DNA of 64,000 bases from Rhabditoides inermis (taxonomy: Eukaryota; Nematoda; Chromadorea; Rhabditida; Rhabditidae), in NCBI GenBank assembly GCA_963966185.1, contig CAWZYM010000295.1, positions 1,328,501 to 1,392,500 of the forward strand. The letters run 5' to 3'. The notes beneath the pieces are model-generated. The model was not told the origin of the DNA. It saw only the letters and a program-made list of their open reading frames with translations, and did no database searches. Both the position numbers and the translations under genes were made by a program. Of this stretch, positions 36,790 to 49,510 are shown in pieces (within the stretch, counting starts at the first letter, position 1; each line of letters opens with the position of its first letter).

Positions 36790-39694
36790 ATGAACTCTCA
36801 GGATAAACTCTTAGGATAAACTCTCAGGATAAACTCTCAAGATAAACTCTCAGGATAAACTTTCAGGATAAACCCTTAGGATAAACTTTCAGGATAAACT
36901 CTCAGGATAAAGTCTCAGGATAAAATCTCAGGACAACTCAGGATATACTCTCATTACAAACTCAAGACAACACAGGATAAACTTTCAGGATGAAGCCTCA
37001 AGATAAAGTCTCAGGATAAAAACAGGATAAACTTTCAGGATAAACTCCCAGGATAAACTTTCAGGATAAACTCTCAGGATAAACTCTCAGGATAAAGACT
37101 CAGGATAAACTTTCAGAGAAAGTCTGCGAATATTCTCTCAGGATAAATTCTCAGGATAAACACAGGATAAACTCTCAGGATGAAGCCTCAAGATAAAGTG
37201 TCAGGATGAACACAGGATAAACTTCCAGGATAATCTCCCAGGATAAACTTTCAGGATAAACTCTCAGGATAAACTCTCAGGATAAAGTCTCAGGATAAAC
37301 TTTCAAAGAAAGTCTGAGGAAAATCTCTCAGGATGAACTCTCAGGAAAAACACAGGATAAACTTTCAGGATGAACTTTCAGGATAAACTCTCAGGATAAA
37401 CTCTCAGGATAAAGTCTCAAAATAAACACAGGATAAACTCTCAGGAGAAACTTTCAGGAGAAACTCTCAGGATAAACTCTCAGGATAAAGTCTCAGGATA
37501 AAGTTTCAGGATAAAATCTCAGGACAACTCAGGATAAACTCTCAGGATAAAGTCTCAGGATAAACTTTCAGGATAAACTCTCAGGATAAAGTCTCAGGAT
37601 AAACTTTCAGGATAAACTCTCAGGATAAACTCTCAAGATAAACTCTCAGGATAAACTCTCAGGATAAACTCTCAGGATAAAGTCTCAGGATAAACTTTCA
37701 GAAAAAGTCTGAGGATAATCTCGCAGGATGAAGTCTCAGGATAAACTTTCAGAGAAAGTCTGAGGATAATCTCTCAGGATAAACTCTCAGGATAAACACA
37801 GGATAAACTCTCAGGATGAAGCCTCAAGATAAAGTCTCAGGACAAACACAGAATAAACTCTCAGGATAAACTTACAGGATAAACTCTCAGGATAAACTCT
37901 CAGGATAAACTCTCAGGAAAAAGTCTCAGGATAAAATCTCAGGTGAACTCAGGATAAACTCTCATTACAAACTCAAGACAACACAGGATAAACTTTCAGA
38001 AAAAAACTTCCAGAATAAACTCTCAGGATGAACTTTCAGGATAAACTTTACAGGATAAACTCTCAGGATAAACTCTCAGGATAAACATTTAGGCTAAACT
38101 TTCAGGATAAACTCTCAGGATGAACTTTCAGGATAAACTTTCAGGATAAACTCTCAGGATAAACTCTCAGGATAAACTCTCAGGATAAACTCTCAGGATA
38201 AAGTCTCAGGATAAACTTTCAGGATAAACTCTCAGGATAAACTCTTAAGATAAACTCTCAGGATAAACTCTCAGGATAAACTCTCAGGATAAAGTCTCAG
38301 GATAAACTTTCAGAGAAAGTCTGAGGATAATCTCGCTGGATGAAGTCTCAGGATAAACTTTCAGAGAAAGTCTGAGGATAATCTCTCAGGATAAACTCTC
38401 AGGATAAACACAGGATAAACTCTCAGGATGAAGCCTCAAGATAAAGTCTCAGGACAAACACAGAACAAAAACTCTCAGGATAAACTTTCAGGATAAACTC
38501 TCAGGATAAACTCTCAGGATAAATTCTCAGGAAAAAGTCTCAGGATAAAATTTCAGGTGAACTCAGGATAAACTCTCATTACAAACTCAAGACAACACAG
38601 GATAAACTTTCAGAAAAAAAACTTCCAGAATAAACTCTCAGGATGAACTTTCAGGATAAACTTTCAGGATAAACTCTCAGGATAAACTCTCAGGAGAAAC
38701 TCTCAGGATAAACTCTCAGAATAAACTCTCAGGATGAACTCTCAGGACAAACTCTCAGGATAAAGTCTCAGGATAAACTTTTAGGATAAACTCTCAGGAT
38801 AAACTTTCAGGACAAACTCTCAGGATAAACTCTCAGGATAAAGTCTCAGGATAAACTTTCAGAGAAAGTCTGAGAATAATCTCTCAGGATAAACTCTCAG
38901 GATAAACACAGGATAAACTTTCAGAAAAAAAAACTTCCAGAATAAACTCTCAGGATGAACTTTCAGGATAACTTTTCAGGATAAACTCTCAGGATAAACT
39001 CTCAGGATAAACTCTCAGGATAAACTCTCAGAATAAACTCTCAGGATAAAGTCTCAGAATAAACTTTCAGGATTAACTCTCAGGATAAACTCTCAAGATA
39101 AACTCTCAGGAAAAAATCTCAGGATAAACTCTCAGGATAAACTCTCAGGATAAACTCTCAGGATAAACTCTCAGGATAAACTCTCAGGATAAAGTCTCAG
39201 GATAAACTTTCAGGATAAACTCTCAGGATAAACTCTCAGGATAAACACAGGATAAACTCTCAGGATAAACTTTCAGGATGAACTCTCAGGATAAACTCTC
39301 AGGATAAAGTCTCAGGATAAAATCTCAGGACAACTCAGGATAAACTCTAGACAACACAGGATAAACATTCAGGATAAACTTCCAGGATAAACTCTCAGGA
39401 TGAACTTTCAGAGAAAGTCTGAGGATAATCTCTCAGGATAAACTCTCAGGATAAACTCTCAGGATAAAGTCTCAGAATAAACTTTCAGGATAAACTCTCA
39501 GGATAAACTCTCAAGATAAACTCTCAGGATAAACTCTCAGGATAAACTCTCAGGATAAACTCTCAGGATAAACTCTCAGGATAAACTCTCAGGATAAACT
39601 CTCAGGATAAAGTCTCAGGATAAACTTTCAGGATAAACTCTCAGGATAAACTCTCAGGATAAACACAGGATAAACTCTCAGGATAAACTTTCAG
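36790..39694 (+). repeat. 2.9-kb higher-order repeat, unit 2
   Basis: This second unit is very similar to the first. The AAACCCTTAGG variant near 36,871 is shared with the third unit near 39,777 but differs from the first (AAACTCTTAGG near 33,953). An AACAAAAACTCTC variant near 38,463 is private to it. Confidence 0.82.
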
Positions 39695-41644
39695 GATGAA
39701 CTCTCAGGATAAACTCTTAGGATAAACTCTCAGGATAAACTCTCAAGATAAACTCTCAGGATAAACTTTCAGGATAAACCCTTAGGATAAACTTTCAGGA
39801 TAAACTCTCAGGATAAAGTCTCAGGATAAAATCTCAGGACAACTCAGGATATACTCTCATTACAAACTCAAGACAACACAGGATAAACTTTCAGGATGAA
39901 GCCTCAAGATAAAGTCTCAGGATAAAAACAGGATAAACTTTCAGGATAAACTCCCAGGATAAACTTTCAGGATAAACTCTCAGGATAAACTCTCAGGATA
40001 AAGACTCAGGATAAACTTTCAGAGAAAGTCTGCGAATATTCTCTCAGGATAAACTCTCAGGATAAACACAGGATAAACTCTCAGGATGAAGCCTCAAGAT
40101 AAAGTGTCAGGATAAACACAGGATAAACTTCCAGGATAATCTCCCAGGATAAACTTTCAGGATAAACTCTCAGGATAAACTCTCAGGATAAAGTCTCAGG
40201 ATAAACTTTCAAAGAAAGTCTGAGGAAAATCTCTCAGGATGAACTCTCAGGAAAAACACAGGATAAACTTTCAGGATGAACTTTCAGGATAAACTCTCAG
40301 GATAAACTCTCAGGATAAAGTCTCAGGATAAACACAGGATAAACTCTCAGGAGAAACTTTCAGGAGAAACTCTCAGGATAAACTCTCAGGATAAAGTCTC
40401 AGGATAAAGTCTCAGGATAAAATCTCAGGACAACTCAGGATAAACTCTCAGGATAAACTCTCAGGATAAAGTCTCAGGATAAACTTTCAGGATAAACTCT
40501 CAGGATAAAGTCTCAGGATAAACTTTCAGGATAAACTCTCAGGATAAACTCTCAAGATAAACTCTCAGGATAAACTCTCAGGATAAACTCTCAGGATAAA
40601 GTCTCAGGATAAACTTTCAGAAAAAGTCTGAGGATAATCTCGCAGGATGAAGTCTCAGGATAAACTTTCAGAGAAAGTCTGAGGATAATCTCTCAGGATA
40701 AACTCTCAGGATAAACACAGGATAAACTCTCAGGATGAAGCCTCAAGATAAAGTCTCAGGACAAACACAGAATAAACTCTCAGGATAAACTTACAGGATA
40801 AACTCTCAGGATAAACTCTCAGGATAAACTCTCAGGAAAAAGTCTCAGGATAAAATCTCAGGTGAACTCAGGATAAACTCTCATTACAAACTCAAGACAA
40901 CACAGGATAAACTTTCAGAAAAAAACTTCCAGAATAAACTCTCAGGATGAACTTTCAGGATAAACTTTACAGGATAAACTCTCAGGATAAACTCCCAGGA
41001 TAAACATTTAGGCTAAACTTTCAGGATAAACTCTCAGGATGAACTTTCAGGATAAACTTTCAGGATAAACTCTCAGGATAAACTCTCAGGATAAACTCTC
41101 AGGATAAACTCTCAGGATGAAGTCTCAGGATAAACTTTCAGGATAAACTCTCAGGATAAACTCTTAAGATAAACTCTCAGGATAAACTCTCAGGATAAAC
41201 TCTCAGGATAAAGTCTCAGGATAAACTTTCAGAGAAAGTCTGAGGATAATCTCGCTGGATGAAGTCTCAGGATAAACTTTCAGAGAAAGTCTGAGGATAA
41301 TCTCTCAGGATAAACTCTCAGGATAAACACAGGATAAACTCTCAGGATGAAGCCTCAAGATAAAGTCTCAGGACAAACACAGAATAAACTCTCAGGATAA
41401 ACTTTCAGGATAAACTCTCAGGATAAACTCTCAGGATAAATTCTCAGGAAAAAGTCTCAGGATAAAATTTCAGGTGAACTCAGGATAAACTCTCATTACA
41501 AACTCAAGACAACACAGGATAAACTTTCAGAAAAAAAACTTCCAGAATAAACTCTCAGGATGAACTTTCAGGATAAACTTTCAGGATAAACTCTCAGGAT
41601 AAACTCTCAGGAGAAACTCTCAGGATAAACTCTCAGAATAAACT
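39695..41644 (+). repeat. 2.9-kb higher-order repeat, unit 3 (partial)
   Basis: This third unit follows the first two for about 1,950 bp and then jumps back into its own sequence, starting a 1,133-bp tandem duplication. It carries the private AACTCCCAGGATAAACATTTAGG variant near 40,990. Confidence 0.8.
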
Positions 41645-42777
41645 CTCAGGATAAACTTTCAGGATAAACTCTCAGGATAAACTCTCAAGATAAACTCTCA
41701 GGATAAACTCTCAGGATAAACTCTCAGGATAAAGTCTCAGGATAAACTTTCAGAAAAAGTCTGAGGATAATCTCGCAGGATGAAGTCTCAGGATAAACTT
41801 TCAGAGAAAGTCTGAGGATAATCTCTCAGGATAAACTCTCAGGATAAACACAGGATAAACTCTCAGGATGAAGCCTCAAGATAAAGTCTCAGGACAAACA
41901 CAGAATAAACTCTCAGGATAAACTTACAGGATAAACTCTCAGGATAAACTCTCAGGATAAACTCTCAGGAAAAAGTCTCAGGATAAAATCTCAGGTGAAC
42001 TCAGGATAAACTCTCATTACAAACTCAAGACAACACAGGATAAACTTTCAGAAAAAAACTTCCAGAATAAACTCTCAGGATGAACTTTCAGGATAAACTT
42101 TACAGGATAAACTCTCAGGATAAACTCCCAGGATAAACATTTAGGCTAAACTTTCAGGATAAACTCTCAGGATGAACTTTCAGGATAAACTTTCAGGATA
42201 AACTCTCAGGATAAACTCTCAGGATAAACTCTCAGGATAAACTCTCAGGATAAAGTCTCAGGATAAACTTTCAGGATAAACTCTCAGGATAAACTCTTAA
42301 GATAAACTCTCAGGATAAACTCTCAGGATAAACTCTCAGGATAAAGTCTCAGGATAAACTTTCAGAGAAAGTCTGAGGATAATCTCGCTGGATGAAGTCT
42401 CAGGATAAACTTTCAGAGAAAGTCTGAGGATAATCTCTCAGGATAAACTCTCAGGATAAACACAGGATAAACTCTCAGGATGAAGCCTCAAGATAAAGTC
42501 TCAGGACAAACACAGAATAAACTCTCGGGATAAACTTTCAGGATAAACTCTCAGGATAAACTCTCAGGATAAATTCTCAGGAAAAAGTCTCAGGATAAAA
42601 TTTCAGGTGAACTCAGGATAAACTCTCATTACAAACTCAAGACAACACAGGATAAACTTTCAGAAAAAAAACTTCCAGAATAAACTCTCAGGATGAACTT
42701 TCAGGATAAACTTTCAGGATAAACTCTCAGGATAAACTCTCAGGAGAAACTCTCAGGATAAACTCTCAGAATAAACT
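40512..42777 (+). repeat. 1,133-bp tandem duplication (two units)
   Basis: The units are about 40,512-41,644 and 41,645-42,777. CTCGCAGG (40639 and 41772) and ACATTTAGGC (41004 and 42137) repeat at exactly 1,133 bp, and both units share the CTCCCAGG change just before ACATTTAGG. The first unit has GATGAAGTCTC near 41,115 where the second has GATAAAGTCTC. Confidence 0.82.
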
Positions 42778-44220
42778 CTCAGGATAAACTCTCAGGATAA
42801 ACTCTCAGGATAAAGTCTCAGGATAAACTTTCAGGATAAACTCTCAGGATAAACTCTCAAGATAAACTCTCAGGATAAACTCTCAGGATAAACTCTCAGG
42901 ATAAAGTCTCAGGATAAACTTTCAGAGAAAGTCTGAGGATAATCTCTCAGGATAAAGTCTCAGGATAAACTTTCAGAGAAAGTCTGAGGATAATCTCTCA
43001 GGATAAACTCTCAGGATAAACACAGGATAAACTCTCAGGATAAACTTTCAGGATGAACTCTCAGGATAAACTCTCAGGATAAAGTCTCAGGATAAAATCT
43101 CAGGACAACTCAGGATAAACTCTAGACAACACAGGATAAACATTCAGGATAAACTTCCAGGATAAACTCTCAGGATGAACTTTCAGGATAAACTTTCAGG
43201 ATAAACTCTCAGGATAAACTCTCAGGATAAACTCTCAGGATAAACTCTCAGGAAAAAGTCTCAGGATAAAATCTCAGGTGAACTCAGGATAAACTCTCAT
43301 TACAAACTCAAGACAACACAGGATAAACTTTCAGAAAAAAAACTTCCAGAATAAACTCTCAGGATGAACTTTCAGGATAAACTTTCAGGATAAACTCTCA
43401 GGATAAACTCTCAGGATAAAGTCTCAGGATAAAGTCTCAGGATAAACTTTCAGGATGAAGCCTCAAGATAAAGTCTCAGGATAAACACAGAATAAACTCT
43501 CAGGATAAACTCTCAAGATAAACTCTCAGGATAAACTCTCAGGATAAACTCTTAGGATAAAGTCTCAGGATAAACTTTCAGAGAAAGTCTGAGGATAATC
43601 TCTCAGGATAAAGTCTCAGAATTAACTTTCAGAGAAAGTCTGAGGATAATCTCTCAGGATAAACTCTCAGGATAAACACAGGATAAACTCTCAGGATAAA
43701 CTTTCAGGATGAACTCTCAGGATAAACTCTCAGGATAAAGTCTCAGGATAAAATCTCAGGACAACTCAGGATAAACTCTAGACAACACAGGATAAACATT
43801 CAGGATAAACTTCCAGAATAAACTCTCAGGATGAACTTTCAGGATAAACTTTCAGGATAAACTCTCAGGATAAACTCTCAGGATAAACTCTCAGGATGAA
43901 CTCTCAGGATAAACACAGAATAAACTCTCAGGATAAACTTTCAGGATAAACTCTCTTTTTTTTCTCTCAGGATAAACTCTCAGGATAAACACAGGATAAA
44001 CTCTCAGGATGAAGCCTCAAGATAAAGTCTCAGGATAAACGCAGAATAAACTCTCAGGATAAACTTTCAGGATAAACTCTCAGGATAAACTCTCAGGATA
44101 AACTCTCAGGAAAGTCTCAGGATAAAATCTCAGGTGAACTCAGGATAAACTCTCATTACAAACTCAAGACAACACAGGATAAACTTTCAGAAAAAAAACT
44201 TCCAGGATAAACTCTCAGGA
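42778..44220 (+). repeat. Satellite transition segment
   Basis: This is satellite only. It resembles 25.9-27.1 kb and 29.4-30.6 kb, including GTCTCAGAATTAACTTTC near 43,617 and a T8 tract at 43956. ACATTTAGGC and GCGAATATTC, the hallmarks of the left part of the array, are absent from here rightward. Confidence 0.7.
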
Positions 44221-47200
44221 TGAACTCTCAGGATAAACTCTCAGGATAAACTCTCAGGATAAACTCTCAGGATAAACTTTCAGGATAAACTCTCAGGATA
44301 AACTCTCAAGAAAAACTCTCAGGATAAACTCTCAGGATAAACTCTCAGGATAAAGTCTCAGGATAAACTTTCAGTGAAAGTCTGAGGATAATCTCTCAGG
44401 ATAAAGTCTCAGGATAAACTTTCAGAGAAAGTCTGAGGATAATCTCTCAGGATAAACTCTCAGGATAAACTTTCAGGATGAACTCTCAGGATAAACTCTC
44501 AGGATAAAGTCTCAGGATAAAATCTCAGGACAACTCAGGATAAACTCTAGACAACACAGGATAAACATTCAGGATAAACTTCCAGGATAAAATCTCAGGA
44601 TGAACTTTCAGGATAAACTTTCAGGATAAACTCTCAGGATAAACTCTCAGGATAAACTCTCAGGATAAACTCTCAGGATAAAGTCTCAGGATAAACTTTC
44701 AGGATAAACTCTCAGGATAAACTCTCAAGATAAACTCTCAGGATAAACTCTCAGGATAAACTCTCAGGATAAAGTCTCAGGATAAACTTTCAGAGAAAGT
44801 CTGAGGATAATCTCGCAGGATGAAGTCTCAGGATAAACTTTCAGAGAAAGTCTGAGGATAATCTCTCAGGATAAACTCTCAGGATAAACACAGGATAAAC
44901 TTTCAGGATGAAGCCTCAAGATAAAGTCTCAGGACAAACACAGAATAAACTCTCAGGATAAACTTTCAGGATAAACTCTCAGGATAAACTCTCAGGATAA
45001 AGTCTCAGGAAAAAGTCTCAGGATAAAATCTCAGGTGAACTCAGGATAAACTCTCATTACAAACTCAAGACAACACAGGACAAACTTTCAGAAAAAAAAA
45101 AACTTCCAGAATAAACTCTCAGGATGAACTTTCAGGATAAACTTTCAGGATAAACTCTCAGGATAAACTCTCAAGATAAACTCTCAGGATAAAGTCTCAG
45201 GATAAAGTCTCAGGATAAACTTTCAGGATGAAGCCTCAAGATAAAGTCTCAGGATAAACACAGAATAAACTCTCAGGATAAACTTTCAGGATAAACTCTC
45301 TTTTTTCTCTCAGGATAAACTCTCAGGATAAACACAGGATAAACTCTCAGGATGAAGCCTCAAGATAAAGTCTCAGGACAAACACAGAATAAACTTTCAG
45401 GATAAACTTTCAGGATAAACTCTCAGGATAAACTCTCAGGATAAACTCTCAGGAAAAAGTCTCAGGATAAAATCTCAGGTGAACTCAGGATAAACTCTCA
45501 TTACAAACACAAGACAACACAGGACAAACTTTCAGAAAAAAAACTTCCAGAATAAACTCTCAGGATGAACTTTCAGGATAAACTTTCAGGATAAACTCTC
45601 AGGATAAACTCTCAAGATAAACTCTCAGGATAAAGTCTCAGGATAAAGTCTCAGGATAAACTTTCAGGATGAAGCCTCAAGATAAAGTCTCAGGATAAAC
45701 ACAGAATAAACTCTCAGGATAAACTTTCAGGATAAACTCTCTTTTTTCTCTCAGGATAAACTCTCAGGATAAACACAGGATAAACTCTCAGGATGAAGCC
45801 TCAAGATAAAGTCTCAGAATAAACACAGAATAAACTCTCAGAATAAACTTTCAGGATAAACTCTCAGGATAAACTCTCAGGATAAACTCTCAGGAAAAAG
45901 TCTCAGGATAAAATCTCAGGTGAACTCAGGATAAACTCTCATTACAAACTCAAGACAACACAGGATAAACTTTCAGAAAAAAAACTTCCAGAATAAACTC
46001 TCAGGATGAACTTTCAGGATAACTTTTCAGGATAAACTCTCAGGATAAACTCTCAGGATAAACTCTCAGGATAAACTCTCAGGAAAAAGTCTCAGGATAA
46101 ACTTTCAAGATAAACTCTCAGGATAAACTCTCAAGATAAACTTTCAGGATAATCTCTCAGGATAAAGTCTCAGGATAAACTTTCAGAGAAAGTCTGAGGA
46201 TAATCTCTCAGGATAAACTCTCAGGATAAACACAGGATAAACTCTCAGGATAAACTCTCAGGATGAAGCCTCAAGATAAACTCTCAGGATAAACTCTCAG
46301 GATAAACTCTCAGGGTAAAGTCTCAGGATAAACTCTAGACAACACAGGATAAACATTCAGGATAAACTTCCAGGATAAACTCTCAGGATGAACTTTCAGG
46401 ATAAACTTTCAGGATAAACTCTCAGGATAAACTCTCAGAATAAAGTCTCAGGATAAACTCTCAGGATAAAGTCTCAGGATAAACTTTCAGAGAAAGTCTG
46501 AGGATAAACTCTCAGGATAAACTCTCAGGATAAAGTCTCAGGATAATTTTTAAGAGAAAGTCTGAGGATAATCTCTCAGGATGAAGTCTCAGGATAAACT
46601 TTCAGAGAAAGTCTGAGGATAATCTCTCAAAATAAAGTCTCAGGATAAACACAGAATAAACTCTCAGGATAAATTTTCAAGATAAACTCTCAGGATAAAC
46701 TCTCAGGATAAACTCTCAGGATAAAATTTCAGGACAACTCAGGATAAACTCTAGACAACACAGGATAAACATTCAGGATAAACTTCCAGGATAAACTCTC
46801 AGGATGAACTTTCAGGATAAACTTTTAGGATAAACTCTCAGGATAAACTTTCAGGACAAACTCTCAGGATAAACTCTCAGGATAAAGTCTCAGGATAAAC
46901 TTTCAGAGAAAGTCTGAGAATAATCTCTCAGGATAAACTCTCAGGATAAACACAGGATAAACTTTCAGAAAAAAAAAACTTCCAGAATAAACTCTCAGGA
47001 TGAACTTTCAGGATAACTTTTCAGGATAAACTCTCAGGATAAACTCTCAGGATAAACTCTCAGGATAAACTCTCAGGATAAACTCTCAGAATAAAGTCTC
47101 AGAATAAACTTTCAGGATAAACTCTCAGGATAAACTCTCAAGATAAACTCTCAGGATAAACTCTCAGGATAAACTCTCAGGATAAACTCTCAGGATAAAC

Positions 47201-49510
47201 TCTCAGGATAAACTCTCAGGATAAACTCTCAGGATAAAGTCTCAGGATAAACTTTCAGGATAAACTCTCAGGATAAACTCTCAGGATAAACACAGGATAA
47301 ACTCTCAGGATAAACTTTCAGGATGAACTCTCAGGATAAACTCTCAGGATAAAGTCTCAGGATAAAATCTCAGGACAACTCAGGATAAACTCTAGACAAC
47401 ACAGGATAAACATTCAGGATAAACTTCCAGGATAAACTCTCAGGATGAACTTTCAGAGAAAGTCTGAGGATAATCTCTCAGGATGAAGTCTCAGGATAAA
47501 CACAAAATAAACTCTCAGGATAAACTTTCAGGATAAACTCTCAGGATAAACTCTCAGGATAAACTCTCAGGATAAAATTTCAGGACAACTCAGGATAAAC
47601 TCTAGACAACACAGGATAAACATTCAGGATGAACTTCCAGGATAAACTCTCAGAATGAACTTTCAGGATAAACTTTTAGGATAAACTCTCAGGATAAACT
47701 TTCAGGACAAACTCTCAGGATAAACTCTCAGGATAAACTCTCAGGATAAACTCTCAGGAAAAAGTCTCAGGATAAAATCTCAGGTGAACTCAGGATAAAC
47801 TCTCATTACAAACTCAAGACAACACAGGATAAACTTTCAGAAAAAAAACTTCCAGGATAAACTCTCAGGATGAACTCTCAGGATAAACTCTCAGGATAAA
47901 CTCTCAGGATAAACTCTCAGGATAAACTTTCAGGATAAACTCTCAGGATAAACTCTCAAGAAAAACTCTCAGGATAAACTCTCAGGATAAACTCTCAGGA
48001 TAAAGTCTCAGGATAAACTTTCAGTGAAAGTCTGAGGATAATCTCTCAGGATAAAGTCTCAGGATAAACTTTCAGAGAAAGTCTGAGGATAATCTCTCAG
48101 GATAAACTCTCAGGATAAACTTTCAGGATGAACTCTCAGGATAAACTCTCAGGATAAAGTCTCAGGATAAAATCTCAGGACAACTCAGGATAAACTCTAG
48201 ACAACACAGGATAAACATTCAGGATAAACTTCCAGGATAAAATCTCAGGATGAACTTTCAGGATAAACTTTCAGGATAAACTCTCAGGATAAACTCTCAG
48301 GATAAACTCTCAGGATAAACTCTCAGGATAAAGTCTCAGGATAAACTTTCAGGATAAACTCTCAGGATAAACTCTCAAGATAGACTCTCAGGATAAACTC
48401 TCAGGATAAACTCTCAGGATAAAGTCTCAGGATAAACTTTCAGAGAAAGTCTGAGGATAATCTCGCAGGATGAAGTCTCAGGATAAACTTTCAGAGAAAG
48501 TCTGAGGATAATCTCTCAGGATAAACTCTCAGGATAAACACAGGATAAACTTTCAGGATGAAGCCTCAAGATAAAGTCTCAGGACAAACACAGAATAAAC
48601 TCTCAGGATAAACTTTCAGGATAAACTCTCAGGATAAACTCTCAGGATAAACTCTCAGGAAAAAGTCTCAGGATAAAATCTCAGGTGAACTCAGGATAAA
48701 CTCTCATTACAAACTCAAGACAACACAGGACAAACTTTCAGAAAAAAAACTTCCAGAATAAACTCTCAGGATGAACTTTCAGGATAAACTTTCAGGATAA
48801 ACTCTCAGGATAAACTCTCAAGATAAACTCTCAGGATAAAGTCTCAGGATAAAGTCTCAGGATAAACTTTCAGGATGAAGCCTCAAGATAAAGTCTCAGG
48901 ATAAACACAGAATAAACTCTCAGGATAAACTTTCAGGATGAACTCTCTTTTTTCTCTCATGATAAACTCTCAGGATAAACACAGGATAAACTCTCAGGAT
49001 GAAGCCTCAAGATAAAGTCTCAGGATAAACACAGAATAAACTCTCAGAATAAACTTTCAGGATAAACTCTCAGGATAAACTCTCAGGATAAACTCTCAGG
49101 AAAAAGTCTCAGGATAAAATCTCAGGTGAACTCAGGATAAACTCTCATTACAAACTCAAGACAACACAGGATAAACTTTCAAAAAAAAAACTTCCAGAAT
49201 AAACTCTCAGGATGAACTTTCAGGATAACTTTTCAGGATAAACTCTCAGGATAAACTCTCAGGATAAACTCTCAGGATAAACTCTCAGGAAAAAGTCTCA
49301 GGATAAACTTTCAAGATAAACTCTCAGGATAAACTCTCAAGATAAACTTTCAGGATAATCTCTCAGGATAAAGTCTCAGGATAAAATCTCAGGTGAACTC
49401 AGGATAAACTCTCATTACAAACTCAAGACAACACAGGATAAACTTTCAAAAAAAAAACTTCCAGAATAAACTCTCAGGATGAACTTTCAGGATAACTTTT
49501 CAGGATAAAC
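44221..49510 (+). repeat. 5,296-bp higher-order repeat, unit 1
   Basis: This unit repeats at an offset of 5,295-5,296 bp. The AATTTTTAAG variant is at 46545 and 51841, the T-tract at 45742 and 51038, and CAGTGAAAG at 48022 and 53317. Internally it is composite: CAGTGAAAG recurs at 44372 and 48022 (3,650 bp) and then at 49670 (1,648 bp). T-tracts at 45301 and 45742 mark a 441-bp internal tandem duplication. Confidence 0.8.
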
